64,000 nucleotides of DNA from Gibbula magus. Taxonomy: Eukaryota; Mollusca; Gastropoda; Trochida; Trochidae. The translations under genes were made by a program, and so were the position numbers. The stretch lies in the NCBI GenBank assembly GCA_936450465.1, contig OW388293.1, positions 84,156,134 through 84,220,133 of the forward strand, given 5' to 3'. A model generated the notes under the pieces. It was not told where the DNA came from, ran no database searches, and worked only from the letters and a program-made list of their open reading frames with translations. Each line of letters begins with the position of its first letter. Positions within the stretch are counted from its first letter, which is position 1. Positions 11,416-24,513 of the stretch are shown here, piece by piece.

Positions 11416-13200
11416 GAAATGTCAGATGTAAAGATCATTCTATTGTTAGTTTATAGTTGTCAATGGATATTCTCAATTATATATAAAATAGACACTGACA
11501 AGTTGTAAATTGCCGGTGTTCTATCCTTAATCGTTTTTCGTCGTGAACATGGTAATTAGTGGAAAACATGTTGCATTTATTGGAATGATAACTATTGTTA
11601 CAAAGTATTTCGTCATGATCTGTTTCTAGATCTTACCAATAATTCTAAATAATAATCATATAACTAATCACTTCTCGTTTGATGTGAAAATTAGATGGAA
11701 ATCATCTCATATATAAATCTACCAATTTCTTTGACAACACTCTCTGTTACAACAAGTCCGCAAAGATCACAGATTTGTTGTAAATAGATGGTTGTTATTA
11801 AGAGTCTTTAAGATCAAGGCTGCTGCTCAACCTGAATAGCAACAAATGTAAGTGACTATCCTTGCTTCAATGGTAACCACGCCTAAGATATGCGGTCTTG
11901 CAGAAAGCAGCACTGATTAAAGATTTTCACATGATCTCAATACATCGAGTGGCGAACTTTGAAGGACAATCAACTTGATATATGTCTGTCATGCACATGT
12001 TCAGCGTTCAGTTAACCATTTAGTAAATTTATTTTCTCTGAGTAATATCAACTGGCTTTTAGTTAACACTCCACATATGAGTCTTGTATGTACAGTCACT
12101 ATGAAGAAACGAGGGCATTCCGTCCTCAAGTCTGCCCCTCCATCGTGTTAGTTTTCTAATACACAGTTAGGTGTACATAAACATATTTGTAGACTTTTCA
12201 ATTGAAACATAACTGTATAGCCGTCATCATGTACTCTACAATGGGGAAAAATTTTCTCAAAACTATTTCACTTACATGAAAGAAATGTGTGCGTGTAATC
12301 ACTTTCTGAAAATTAATTCCCACAGATTTTATGGAACTTGAATTTTGATTGAATGCAAATAAAAACTCTATTGCTTCACATGTATGTACTAATCATGTCT
12401 CAATGCAAAATGAAGTCCTGTTCAATTTGCCAGAGATAATGATGTCGAGAGTATGTGAATTAGTGTCTTTTGTTATGACACGGTGTACCAACTGAGCTAT
12501 ACCCTCATTGTTCTGACACTAGACTATTTGTAGTTATAGTCTCTCATTTTGTAAGACGTTCTATAAAATTGAAACATACAGACGAAGTCATATAAAATAC
12601 AGATTTACAATATAATATTTTGATGATGTAATTAGTTTTCTCAATAACAGCAACAAAGATAAAATGTTTTACATTTTTCATGTTTTTTTTTTATTTCAAA
12701 CATCAAAAACAAACATTCATTTCTATTTTATAAACGTAGGGGCAAAAGAAAGTATGTGGATAAGTTGTATTTATCATACGTATAATTTTCAAAGTCAAAT
12801 ATCTCGAGTTTTCGACGTAGTATTAAAAAACGGACTAGTTTGTGAAATTAGTCCAAAACATTAAATCAGTCAAATAATACCTCTACGCGGTTTTAAATTT
12901 TTGTTATTAAAATTTAAAATTTTAATTTTGAAATTCCCCCAAATTAATTTTGATAAAACACAACTGTTCATCGCGTATATCACATACTCAATAATTGTGC
13001 TTCGTCCTGCACACATTTACAACATTTTGAACATGGTAGGGGTCATGTTGGTGTAAATTTCATGTCTTACCCCTGTCTACTTTAAATAATGATACTTTAG
13101 TTTAAAATAAAACAATCACCAATTATTAAGTCATTCAGACTACTGCCGAAAGGTGTTATTGTATCGTGCCATAATCAAATGCATCTCATTTCTTTATAAT

Positions 13201-13349
13201 ATTGAATTAATCGAAAACAAGTGAGTGTTATACTTTCTTTTGCCCGTCAGTGTATATAGATGTTGTACAGTAAATATTGAATTAATCGAAAACCAGTGAG
13301 TGTTATACTTTCTTTTGCCCGTCAGTTTATATAGATGTCGTACAGTAAG
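13201..13349. repeat. 75-bp tandem duplication
   Basis: Two copies (13201-13275 and 13276-13349) begin ATTGAATTAATCGAAAAC. Both include ATACTTTCTTTTGCCCGTCA and then TATATAGATG and GTACAGTAA. They differ at a few positions. U2 has only the right-hand flank (near 24785), so the duplicated part is extra in U1. Confidence 0.8.
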
Positions 13350-14069
13350 CTGGAGGGTAACCGGTAACAGGGACAACAGGAATCGAGAAGTTGCAATATC
13401 TACTGCACATTTCAACGTAAGACCAAAGGAAACACATTTTGTATCAATTCTGTAACAAGTCAGTGTTGAGTTTTTTTCATGTGAACTTTGTGAATTGAAT
13501 ATTCCATCATGTTTCATGTAAGTAAAACCATATTTATGGTTGACATACATGCAGTAGAAGATCATATTTTAGGCATGTCATAGGCTATCAGTTTGTTGTT
13601 GTCAAAAAATATTGTTGTGATGGATGACTTTGATGTGGTTCCTGTAACAAGCTGTAGCTATTGATGAAACTAATGTTTTCTTGTGAGACGTTTGTATCTA
13701 ACATTTGCAGTGGATAACATTGATGTTATCATAAGTTACACAATATTTTAAGATTTAATATTTTAAATAATAATACAACAATGTTTATACTGAATATCAC
13801 AATATACTACATGAAAGAGAGAAATGTGAAAATGATAACTTAAATGATTGTTCTCTTGGAAACAAAAAGTGACCTCGTACATAATAACTACAAATTATCA
13901 ATATATTTACGAACTTCTCATTTAAATATCTTATGTCAAATTGAGACCTATAGAAAGACTGTGGGTCTTGTACTCATGGTTATCACAATATTTTGGTAGA
14001 CAAACACTTGTAGTTCGACAATCTAAGGTACAAGGCAAACATGGCTTTAGTCTAGTGACGTGCACAATG

Positions 14070-14318
14070 CGTCGCCCTAGAAACAGAAGGTTCTATCTCC
14101 ATTTTCAAAATTATGAGTTATCCCTGTTTGAAAGTTTTGTACCCAAGCTTTCTTGTTTTATATGTGATATTGATCCATATACTTTTTTTTTTAAAAGTGC
14201 TTACGGTTTAATATATGGACTTAAAATTGTTATTTATAATTACTTGTAATTAACAAAAAAAGGAAAACCTCAATTTTCACGAAAAGTGGACATAGAACCT
14301 TCCGTTTCTCGGGCGACG
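14070..14318. mobile_element. 249-bp MITE-like inverted-repeat element
   Basis: The left end CGTCGCCCTAGAAACAGAAG continues into GTTCTATCTCC. It is mirrored by the right end, whose reverse complement is CGTCGCCCGAGAAACGGAAG then GTTCTATGTCC. The imperfect arms are about 37 bp. The interior is AT-rich and non-coding. No clear target-site duplication is visible. It lies in the U1-U2 spacer. Confidence 0.65.
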
Positions 14319-14629
14319 ATATGCTCCTTTATCAACCTCCCAGCTATCTAATCCCGAAATGAGTACGCTCCTATGGGCTTAAGCTTCATTAATTCTCCGA
14401 AGATATATAGTTGGCTTGACATTCGAACAGCTATGTCACCCTCGTCGTTTCTTCATGTACATCAATTATAGTTGGAACTTTAAATTGCTGGCTTGGATAA
14501 TCTACAAACAGGGGGATATACATGTAAGAGTCTACAATGATACTTATAATTCACAATATAATATTTTATTGTAGTCATGTTTTTGCATTGATGTTCACAC
14601 ATGAAGAAGAAGCATTTGAATGTGATCAC

Positions 14630-15185
14630 TTAAGGATGTTCGCTCCTCAAATCTATAGTACTAAACTTTGTTTCTAACTTCTATTTTTTAAAAGATCAAA
14701 TATTATGATTGAAAAATCAGCATTAAAAAATAGGGGGTAGTGTGATTTTTTTTCGAGATATGACGCCTGTAAGATATTGGGGTGAAGTACAATTTTAACA
14801 TGGGAGTCTATTGGAAAATGAGAAAAACACTGCGTGAAACTTTAAAATACTACATTTCTAGTATTAAACATTTTTTCCTTTTTTGATATGTTACAAAGTT
14901 CATTTTCCTCTACCAAAATTGATGAAAAAAAATATATATGGTAGTGAGGTTTTTTTTAAGCTTTGAGACAAACTGTACCTGAAACCCTTTTTAGTCAAAT
15001 TTAGGCCAGTCATGCTGTTTGAGAACATTTTAGAGGTTCTAAAGTCACATTTTCTTTATTTCACTTGTTTTTTAAAAAGTATGTAGATGATGTAGAATAT
15101 TATCAAGTAAATAAAAATGACAACAAATATTTACTTAATCATATTTCTTTTTTGAAGTTCAACAATAAGGAGCGAACATCCTTAA
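14630..15185. mobile_element. 548-bp MITE with TTAA target duplication
   Basis: TTAAGGATGTTCGCTCCT at the left (14630-14647) is exactly matched by AGGAGCGAACATCCTTAA at the right (15168-15185). Perfect 14-bp terminal repeats with TTAA on both sides are typical of piggyBac- or Kolobok-type non-autonomous elements. The interior is AT-rich with no transposase. The superfamily cannot be fixed from the ends alone. Confidence 0.8.
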
Positions 15186-17243
15186 GGGGAGGATATGTTA
15201 ATATGCTTAGATCTCTTGGTTACAGTGCTGAATGCCAGACATGCGGTACCATTCCATATGTAAGTATCAGGTTGTCATGCTTTCGGCTTTTAAATTTTTT
15301 TTGATATTTATCCACAGAAACTAGTAAGAATAAAGCTGACAATCTTCAGAAGATGCACGATTTACTTTCTAATTAAGTATCTTTCCCTACCTATATACTC
15401 GAACTTCATCGACACATTTTACAGAAGCATGAAATTTGTTGCTGAAATGTGAATATTAATCAATGCTATTACTGTTTTACCCCTGAATATGTCTTATGGT
15501 TAAAGGTAACATAAATAACTGGATGGGTAGTATGCTTTGTAGGAAATCATCCAAATTTAAACAATAAATATTTATTAAAGGTATAGATGAGACACATGTA
15601 TATATTCTCAGACTGATTTGTTCCTAGGCTTTGTTGAGACACCAATGCTTTGACAGAGGTTAGATTAGCATTCCAACGTCACTCAACAATATAGGTTAGT
15701 TTCCTTATGGTAAAATATCAGAAATCAATGCGTCGTATAATAAATTCAGATACTGCAATGTTAGCAACATACTGCCTTCTGACTGGACAATGTGTATGAT
15801 ATTCAGTGTCCTTTCACATTTTAATAGTCTTCCTTCTCAACTGTAATATCCTCCCCTCGAGACAAAGCAAACGTCTAGAATGTCATGTAGCCTGACCCAG
15901 ACCACTCATTGTATTCCTGTGCAGAGAGTTTCGTCAGTTCATTTGTCAGCCTCTTCTTGTAGCACGGAACTGTGCATAGACCAGTCTGGCTACTCACATG
16001 GACGACATTTATATCCACTTTCCTCGCCATTCACTTTAAGTTTCATATGATAAACGTATACACTCTTGATATTGAACCTACTGACCCAGTTCTGGACTAT
16101 AGAATAGATCTCAATTATTTCAAATCATGATGACATAATACTCCGAGTATGGTGAAGATATTTGGTGGAACGTTGTCGTTACAGTTGAAACCAAATAAGA
16201 TGAAAAAGATGTGGGTCCCGAACCAGCTCATACTTCACTGTTGGCGCTTATACATAATCATGACCTAAGCATGCTGTAGAGCCTTTCTTATCTTGAAGAT
16301 TGGTTTGAAGATGGCCAATGCAAAATGAATTGGATTAATAAAAGTTAACACTGTGCCCCTAAACAACGCAAGTCATATAATACCTAACTGTGGCAGCTTT
16401 GACGGTAAAGCCTTCACATTGGTTATTTAAGGATTTAAGATTCTCAACAGGATTCTCTTTTAGACTAATCAATATTTTCAACTCCAGTTTATGCTTATAG
16501 CGTGTTTAAGAGAGATTGGCATCTAAAGAATTTTGTCAATCTACAATACTAGTAAACGCCATGTTCCATTTCATTCTCTTTGACCTTCATTTGTTATATT
16601 GTCATTTAATGATTACTTCTAAATGAACTCTGGTATGTCCATTGGTATGTGTTATGGACCTGCATTTGTTTAAGATTTACAAATAATAATGACATCCCTT
16701 AATGTTGCGTGGTCACCACTAAGTTATATGCCACATACAGCTAGGTTTGTGGGACATGACGTACTCTACCAAAAATGTCAAATATGCAAATCTAACTCCT
16801 GAGGTTTGCAATAATATTGATTTGGTTCATGTGATTGAAGATCACATCTACTGAATGTTGAAGATGACACATACACTTAACCAGTAACGGTTTAATATAA
16901 TGAATGCTGTTATTGAAAGGTAATTACGAAACAAATCATTCATATTGTTATAATTAATTTGAAATCTTATATAAGGATCTATCAAAAGGACAGCCGACAA
17001 CCAACGTGTTAGGGAAGTACACAGCACTTCTGTCTGTTCTTTTCCATACGTTTCAGAGAGATAATCCTTCATATAACTAGACCAAAGTGAGACTAGGTTT
17101 GTAGTCACTGATGGAGGCAACAATATCTGAGCTGATGTGGTTATTTGCCTCTTCTTTCTTTCAATGTACGCGGGTCAACCCTGACATAATTCGGACTGTC
17201 AGAAATGTCATGTTGATCTCACTAACAATGTGAAATATTGTAT

Positions 17244-17364
17244 AGGGCCCTTATTCTGGTAACGTTCGTAGCCCTACGACCTTCTTAATCTGAGTCTTAC
17301 CACATGTTCTACGGTCAAAGTTACGAATTCTTAAGGCTGCGAATGTTTCGAGAATATGGGCCCT
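17244..17364. mobile_element. 121-bp MITE-like element inside U2
   Basis: AGGGCCCTTATTCTGGTAAC at the left is mirrored at the right, whose reverse complement is AGGGCCCATATTCTCGAAAC. The imperfect arms extend to about 30 bp. U1 has continuous sequence here without the insert. It interrupts the exon-like minus-strand segment corresponding to U1 3358-3702. Confidence 0.65.
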
Positions 17365-17521
17365 GGTCATGGACCCAAAGCTGTATTTTGTCTCTAAAAT
17401 GACTTTAGAATCACATTGTTGGTGCAGACTGACATTTGTAGTAGGAGATATTGCACACGAACCATGTTCGTTATACTTTGCTTTAATAACACTTTTCCAG
17501 TGAAGTTTCAAAATATTTCCC

Positions 17522-17578
17522 CTTTAATAATAATAATATAATAACTCTTTATTGTCCGTAATACAATGTACAATGGAT
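17522..17578 (-). mobile_element. severely 5'-truncated LINE tail
   Basis: On the minus strand the sequence reads CGGACAATAAAGAGTTATTA followed by repeated ATT units: an AATAAAG signal with a (TTA)n-type tail, as non-LTR elements have. U3 and U4 join the flanks directly (TTTCCCATTACGACACTAGC at 27012), so about 50 bases are inserted in U2. Too little remains to assign a clade. Confidence 0.5.
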
Positions 17579-18829
17579 TAACACTAGCTTGAGTTAACAT
17601 AAGAATTTGCACTGAAATGTGGTAATGTTTATGCTTTTATCCGAAATTTACAACTGCAGGGTGTCAGTTGACAATACGTTTATCTGAAACATATTCCGAT
17701 TCAAGTGGGCGAAGTTGGTGGGAGGTATTGAAATAGGCTATGTCAAGCCGTCCGTTCATTCGTTTTCTGTCCAGAAATCGTTTCTGGAGGAGAGCTCAAA
17801 ACCGTTATTTAAGAATAGATGAACCTCCATAGTTATTGTTCAATATAAATTTCCCCCTTTTCCCCCCATAAGTGCTACATTAAATAATATATTCTATAAC
17901 ATTACAAGTAGATATCGCTGTTACAGTTCTTGTCCATCAGTAATATTTGACCTTCCTCGCAACATGGATAACACTTGTAAAATGGGTTTATTAATGTTTT
18001 ACAACATCCACAGAACACTTCATTACACAGTACACATATACCAGTAACTGCACACTATAAATGTCCCGTAAAATGAATCGGTCAAGAATGGCACACATGT
18101 TATTTGTTGTTTGAAAATTAATTCGGTTTTCAAAATAAACTGCCTCCCGCCAGACAAGTATTTACAGCAGATCTCTAGCCGTATCACTTTCTGTAGTCTA
18201 GTCTAATATTTTATAACCGCAGTTGACGTTTTACGATCCTGGTTGTAATTATGTACATTCCATCTCAATCTCAGACAATACAACAATAACCAGCTTAAGC
18301 ACACGAGATTACACAATAAAAGTTCTCAACAGTGTCCCAGAGCACACACAGAGCTATCTGCCATCTCTCAGAGTAGTATCTGCCAAATACATTTTCTGTA
18401 TCAAAATCAATATCTACAACACCTATTGGGACGATGCATATCATAATTGAATTGACTCAGTGGTTACATCTTACAGAACTAAAATGCTTAAGAAGACCAT
18501 TAGGAAGTACTCTAAATTGTGTATGTCTGCCTGGAAACTTACAGCAGATGAACATGATCTGATCAGTTATAAAATAATTAATTTAATCTTATTTATTCTA
18601 TAACGTGATTATATTTATTTATTTAACACTCCCTTCACCCTTAGTAAATTTATTGAATTGATGTCACCTCAGTGTAAACACAACGTTTTATCCTTTTTAT
18701 TTTATTTTTTGCATTTAAACAGCATTCTTCATAAACCCGATGTTCATATATACCACTATTACGTATATTTTTCAATCAAAATGTACACATTGTTAAAACC
18801 CTATGTTCTATGGGCCAGTGGCCTGAAAC

Positions 18830-19992
18830 TTCATAAGATAAACACCAACCTCACTACTGACTCTATCATTCAGCTCATTTCTAACTCTATCACCTCCATA
18901 TGCTTCACCTGGGGTGATGACCTCTACGAGCAAATCCATGGTCTACCCATGGGATCCCCTCTCTCTCCCATCCTCTCCGAAATCTATATGACCTCCTTTG
19001 AACAGCATGCCCTCAGCTCCTCACTAATCCAACAAACCTGCTGGTTCAGGAAGGTTGACGACACCTTTGTCATACTCCCTCAAAATAACGACCCCCTTGC
19101 CCTCCTCCAACACCTTAACCAACAGCACCCTCGCATCCAATTCACCATTGTAACTGAAACCAACTCACAACTTCCCTTCCTTGACGTCTTAGTCAACCGC
19201 ACCTCTGACAATGTTATCCAAACCCACGCACACTGACCAGTACCTCCACTTTGACCTCACCATCCACTCAGAACTAAAACTGGCATCATCTCTACCCTAA
19301 CTCGCCGTGCTATCAATCTATCCTCTGCCACCCCTGATTCTGAACTCAAACACCTCCGGCATGTCTTCACCCAACTTAACAACTACCCAACTAAACTTGT
19401 TGACCGTGTCATCAACTTCACCCTACACCCACCACCCAAACCCACTACTAGCAAGCCTACCCCTGCCCCCATTCGCATCCTACTACCCTACATTGGCAAA
19501 GCATCACACCACATCAGTCGTCTACTCTAGCAACAAGTAGCCATAGACACTTATTTTTCCTCGGCCACCCCACTTAAAACCATCATCGAGGCTAATGGTA
19601 GGAAATATGCCCAAAAACAACAACAACCTAAAGGAGTTGTTTACAACATTAGCTGCGACTGCGGCAGCAACTACATTGGGGAAAGATCAAGACCGCTCAA
19701 CATACGCATCAAAGAACACAAAACATCAACAACCAAGGGAGACAACAAATCAGCCATTTCGGAACACATCACCAAATTTCCACAACACAACATCCATTGG
19801 GACACTGTCAAAACACTCACAAACAACAAACATGACTACACTCACCGGCGTTAAGCTGAAGCCGTGCATATTGTTAGACATAAGCCCTCTATGAATAAGG
19901 ATCAAGGCTATTTCATCCCATCAGCTTACAACCGCTTTATCCACAAATCATTAATCCAATCTACTCACTCTGGCTTCCACCTCCATAACTAA
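18830..19992 (+). pseudogene. Penelope-like RT/GIY-YIG polyprotein, inactivated
   Basis: This would copy element RNA and nick the target. In one frame, GLPMGSPLSPILSEIYM (from 18940) is the family's MGSPLSP block. WFRKVDDTF (19042-19068) carries the catalytic DD, with K where Y is usual. LPFLDVLV follows. The frame ends at 19236, coding sense continues in another frame, then returns by about 19297. In-frame stops occur at 19528-19530 and 19852-19854. The GIY-YIG module starts at GVVY (19633) with CDCG and YIG at 19672-19680, then an RxxR...EH string. Coding sense ends at TAA 19990-19992. With two stops and two frameshifts it cannot encode a full protein. Confidence 0.85.
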
Positions 19993-20190
19993 TTGGTACC
20001 CTCACCCTGCTTTTGTCCTCTCATCCGTCCCCTGGCTAATTAACTTACTACTCTCTGGTTTCCTTGTTATCACAACTTCACTTGTTCAACCATTTATGTC
20101 ATTGTTACCTCATCTTGTTGTATTTGTTATCTCTTTATCATACCAACATGTATCCTATATATAACCTGCTGTTTCACCATCTCTTCCATA

Positions 20191-20312
20191 TGCTTGATAA
20201 CAGTATAAGGATCTATACCGAAACGTCGCTATTGTTAATAAAGAAGTTGATCATCCATAAATATTTGTCTTCTTCATCACACCAACTTCTAGAATCCCTC
20301 TCAAACAGTTGA
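20191..20312 (+). other. Penelope tail with hammerhead-ribozyme-like fold
   Basis: TTGATAAC is followed by GTATA (20203-20207), a loop AGGATC, TATAC (20214-20218) and then GAAACGTC (20220-20227). This order resembles a hammerhead core: the CUGAUGA arm, stem II, then GAAA. Two changes from the classical arm, C3 to U and G8 to A, would still allow those two bases to pair. Hammerhead motifs are known in Penelope-like terminal repeats. Activity is doubtful because no closing stem III is evident. Confidence 0.4.
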
Positions 20313-20334
20313 TAAACAATAGTACAAATTCTTG

Positions 20335-20420
20335 TACTTTTACGGGCCTTTTGGGATTCGAATCCACACTCTCAGAGTAAGGCAACTAACGCCAGCACTG
20401 ACCGTACCATCATCTTACCA
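20335..20420 (-). repeat. tRNA-like fragment, probably from a SINE head
   Basis: Read on the minus strand, TGGCGTTAGTTGCC resembles an A box. GGATTCGAATCC (20354-20365) matches a B box about 30 bases later. The stems of a functional tRNA are not convincing, so I call it a tRNA-derived repeat fragment, next to the Penelope end. Confidence 0.35.
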
Positions 20421-23400
20421 CACTTACCACATCTGTTGGTATGCTAAGTGCTGGCAATGCATTATTTTGCAAAATTTATTCCTCGGAACAAGGTCGATTT
20501 TTAATCAGACTGGCATGTGCCATTCAGTATTTTTTTCTGAATGGATTTTATATATTGACGCCTGAGATTGAATTTACATTTTTAAAAAAATGGACAAATC
20601 ACAAGTATTTTTTAGGACGTCAAGAGAACGTGTTGAGAATAACTTACAGCCAGGAATAGTTTGAGAAATATGATGTGCATTTCCCAACGGTTGCTGCTGA
20701 AGATAATGAATATAAACGGACAACTGCAGGGTATAGAATTCGAAGTGTTCTACTGGTTGAAAGCTCATCATCCATAATTGTCATGAAGATAAATTAATGT
20801 GTGTGACATAATTGGAGGATTGTAAGAAACATTAACGAAATATACTGACGGATTTTAAAATGGAGAACTGATTTCAAACACCTTGCTACTGCAAAACCTT
20901 ACTAAATAACTGTGATTTGAAATACAACCAATTTCAGTGTAAGCGACATAGGGGAGAATTTTTGAATTACTATCCAATCAATTCAAACAAGATGTCACTA
21001 TTCCAACATTTAGGAATATGGAGTCAGATAACTTCATCATCAGCAGTGCTGAACATCTCGTCATCAGATCTGCTTTTGGAGCTTATCATGGCTTTTATGG
21101 TAATCAGAAGAATTTATATTTGAATTTAGAAGTTCTCGTTGCCAAACTACCCACATAAACTGGTAATAAGACTCTAATGAGAGCAGTTCATTTATTACAA
21201 TCAGACCAACATTGGAATTTCACAACTGGAGGAAACAGGTGTTTGTTGCCTTCAAAACCACGTCAAGATAATAAGGTGGTATTTGAATTAGCCCTTTTAG
21301 TAGAAAAGATAAAATAGAAAAAAAGATGTAAATACTTGGGAATCAAGTATTTACTCATTTCATCTTTGCATTGCCAATCATCACTGTACGTCAATCATGT
21401 GGTGAAATTGAACAACATATATCCAAAAATAATTCCACGGAAACAAAAGTGTCACATTGAGGTATAAACTCTTTATATTTGGTTTAATTCTTTTAGCCTG
21501 ATCTTTTCCAGCAATGTGTTTTGTAAACAATACATAGTCACAACAGCCAAAATACACATTTCATTTCATTGCTCTTATTCCAATCTTAAAATGTAACTAT
21601 ATTATGAGTATCTATCATGATGAACTGTACCATATGACGGACGTCAATGATTGGGAGAGGCGGTGAGGCGCGGGGGCATTTCACAGAATAATTTATAGGG
21701 TATATATATCCACAGCTCTCATCATGATAATAATAAATAGGTCCTGTTAATTGGACATGCACATCATTAACCTAACGAATTTGTACTTTCGGAGTAAGAT
21801 TACTGACCAATGAAAATTATCAAATAAAAAAGTATCCTTGTTTAGTCAATTTTAAAACAGTAATTATTTTATGCTTTACAATGCAATACATTCATCTACG
21901 TGTTGTAGTCTTAAAAGAAAGAAACAGATAGAACATTTGAGACCCTGAACAACACAGCTTTACCAAATGATGCCCATATTTTCATCTTGCCTGCTTTTGT
22001 TCAATTGAATTTTATCTAAACAAAACATGGTTGAACAACGTTAACAAAAGAATATATCATTAGCTGCACCTCTTATACACAAGAATGCCCATTATCAGCT
22101 TCGGGACTTTAGAACGTTTCCACAATCGACAATAAAACTATTGGGTATGATGTGAGCCATTTAAACTGTTTGTTGACTGTGGACTGATGAAGATTATACT
22201 GACAATTAACTATGGACATTCTGAATCCATTAAGAAAGTTCATTGGGAGAATCAAAATCAGCAGTTGGCGAATGTAATTCGCAAAAACGGTTCAATCAAT
22301 GATATTAATAATTATATATTAAACACATCTCTGGTTTAAACGTTTAAGACGTCGTGTCAGGGAATAAATAAAACTGTAGATAGGATAACACATCAACTCA
22401 AACTTCCAATTTTCAATTTTTTTTAGTAGAACCAGATATCTCGAGCCTCTCGCCAGTGCACTATCTATACCCATAAAATAAGAACCATGTCACGTGCGCC
22501 GAAATGAGATATTTTTTTCACAGCATGAATTCCACCTCAGGAAATGGACTGAATTTCCGATCTGGTCAAGGAGCCAGACTTCTCGGAATTTCTTTTAATG
22601 AACTCAAGCTCAGCTGACTTATAGTGGTTGGAAAGACATACTTGAACAGCAAAGTCGAGGATTGCCTTTCTGCGATAATAAAGAACATTTATGATGAATT
22701 AATTTCCTTTATAAAATCTGTTTAAAATAATTTAGTCTTACATTTAGTGTCAGGATGTGTATTTTGGATCCAATTAGGCATAGTATTAAAAGAAAGATGG
22801 GTTGAATTAGTTAAATAGAGAAATATACAAAACAATACAAATATCCAGATAATAGAAAACAGAATACCAGTTAAAAGACCTACATCATTATACAAGAAAA
22901 CATTGTTAGTGTTGATCAATTGACATGTCATAAGTTATAGTTATCAGACAAATTCAGTCACAGACTTATTGGAAATGTCAGCTAAATATGGGTAGATACT
23001 GCTACGATTGGAACAAGGTGAAGAAAGATTCATTGATCAAACCCACAGAGAGAAAATTCATACCCTCTAAAAGCGGAACCCCTATAAAGAATACCATTCC
23101 CCTGGGAAGATCGACTTGTAGCAACTAATGAAGTAATATGTGTAGGATGAATCAGGTCTGACAGTGATAGGGATTCTGTCTGCTATCTCATGAAGAGGAT
23201 AACCTGATTTCAGAGAACAAAGTCGGAAGTGAGACTAAAGCTATTCACTATATATAGGTTGATTTCACCATCAATAGCTGGTTTATGTTATTTTTAATGA
23301 GAGGGCACGCTATACAGAATCAATGTTAGCTCTGTTTTCTCTCTTGCTTAATAGGGAAATGTTGGCTTGGCACAATCAAACGGAACTACAAAGATCATTC

Positions 23401-24513
23401 TATTGTTAGTTTCAATGGATATTCTCAATTGTATGTAAAATAGACAGACGGTATTCTTTACTTAATCGTTTTCGTCATGAACATGGTAAGTGGAATACAT
23501 GTTGCATTTATTCGAATGTTAACTTTTGTTCGTCATGATCTTGTTCTAGCTTTTACCAATAGTTTTAAACAATTGCCATATAACTAATTAGTTCTCGTTT
23601 GATGTGAAAATTAGATAAAAAATCATCTCATATATAAATTGACCGTTTTTTTTAGAAAACACTTTCTCTGTTACAACAAGTCTGCAAAGATTGCATTGTT
23701 GTTGGAACTAGATGGTTGTTATTTAGAGTCGTTCATGCCAAGGCTGCTGCTCAACCTGAATCAAAACAAATGTGGCTTCAAACGCAACCACGCCTAAGGT
23801 GTGTTGTCTGTGGAAAGCAGCATCTCAATACAATTAGTGGCGAACTCTGACAATGGACAATTACATTGATATGTCTGTCATGCACATGTTCAGCGTTAAG
23901 TAAACCATTTTAGTAACTCATTTAGTTTTCTCTGAGTAATAACAACTGACTTTGAGTTAATACTCCACATATGAGTATTCTTGTATGTACAGTCACTATG
24001 ACGAAACGAGGGCATTCCGTGTGCCGCCATCGTGTTAGTGTTCACAGTTAGGTGTACAACTGTTACCTATATTTCTCTCAAAAGCTCTGTGGTAGTCTTT
24101 TCAATTGAACCGTAAATTTACAGCCTTCATCCTGTGGCCTACAATGGGGACAAGTTTTCTCGAAACTATTTCACTTACATGAATGCAATATGTGTGTGTA
24201 ATCTTTTCCTGAAAAAAATATTTCCCACAGATTTTATAGCAATTGAATCTGAATTGAGTGCATATAAAAACTCTATTGCTCCAAAGTAAACTTTTACACG
24301 TAGATGACTGGCATTATAGGTTAGTTCATTGCAGATGATACTCTTGATGGAGTTGGAAGCCAGTTTTATAATCTGATTCTAACATGAACTGAGTTTATTG
24401 TTCTTTACAAATTTGTGCAAGCACATATATGTACTAATCATCTCTCAAGTCAAAATGAAGTCCTGTTCAATTTGCTTGTGATATGATGTCGAGAGTATGT
24501 GAGTTATCTTTAT

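Larger units (their letters stand above)
2040..13600. repeat. U1: first complete tandem segmental-duplication unit
   Basis: Blocks shared in order with U2 and U3 include 2085-2150, 2750-2990, 3060-3700, 5680-6530, 8090-8760, 9480-10560, 10570-12620 and 13330-13460. Identity to U2 looks roughly 75-90 percent by block, with many indels not in multiples of three. The unit contains no long ORF. It holds candidate promoter strings (TATAAAAG at 10304; CCTTATAAAT near 10969) and short exon-like minus-strand segments. Unit-specific insertions, such as 4589-4886, are listed separately. Confidence 0.7.
18830..20315 (+). mobile_element. Penelope-like retroelement, 5'-truncated and decayed
   Basis: A C-rich coding block with base composition unlike its surroundings begins near 18830. 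It contains a Penelope-type reverse transcriptase fragment, a linker, a GIY-YIG endonuclease and an untranslated tail. The tail ends in a conserved string (20191-20312) that also occurs at 42980-43105 and, inverted, at 56220-56358. The 5' half of the RT is missing. U1 has no element here, so the insertion is specific to U2. No target-site duplication was recognised. Confidence 0.85.

Noticed and set aside
15065..15304. 79-codon plus-strand frame
   Set aside because: It spans the right end of the TTAA-flanked MITE and has no coding character.
19307..19894. Plus-strand frames of 77 and 99 codons with Thr/Asn- or Pro-rich sequence
   Set aside because: They are out-of-frame readings of the Penelope-like linker and GIY-YIG region. 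The correct frame shows the conserved residues.
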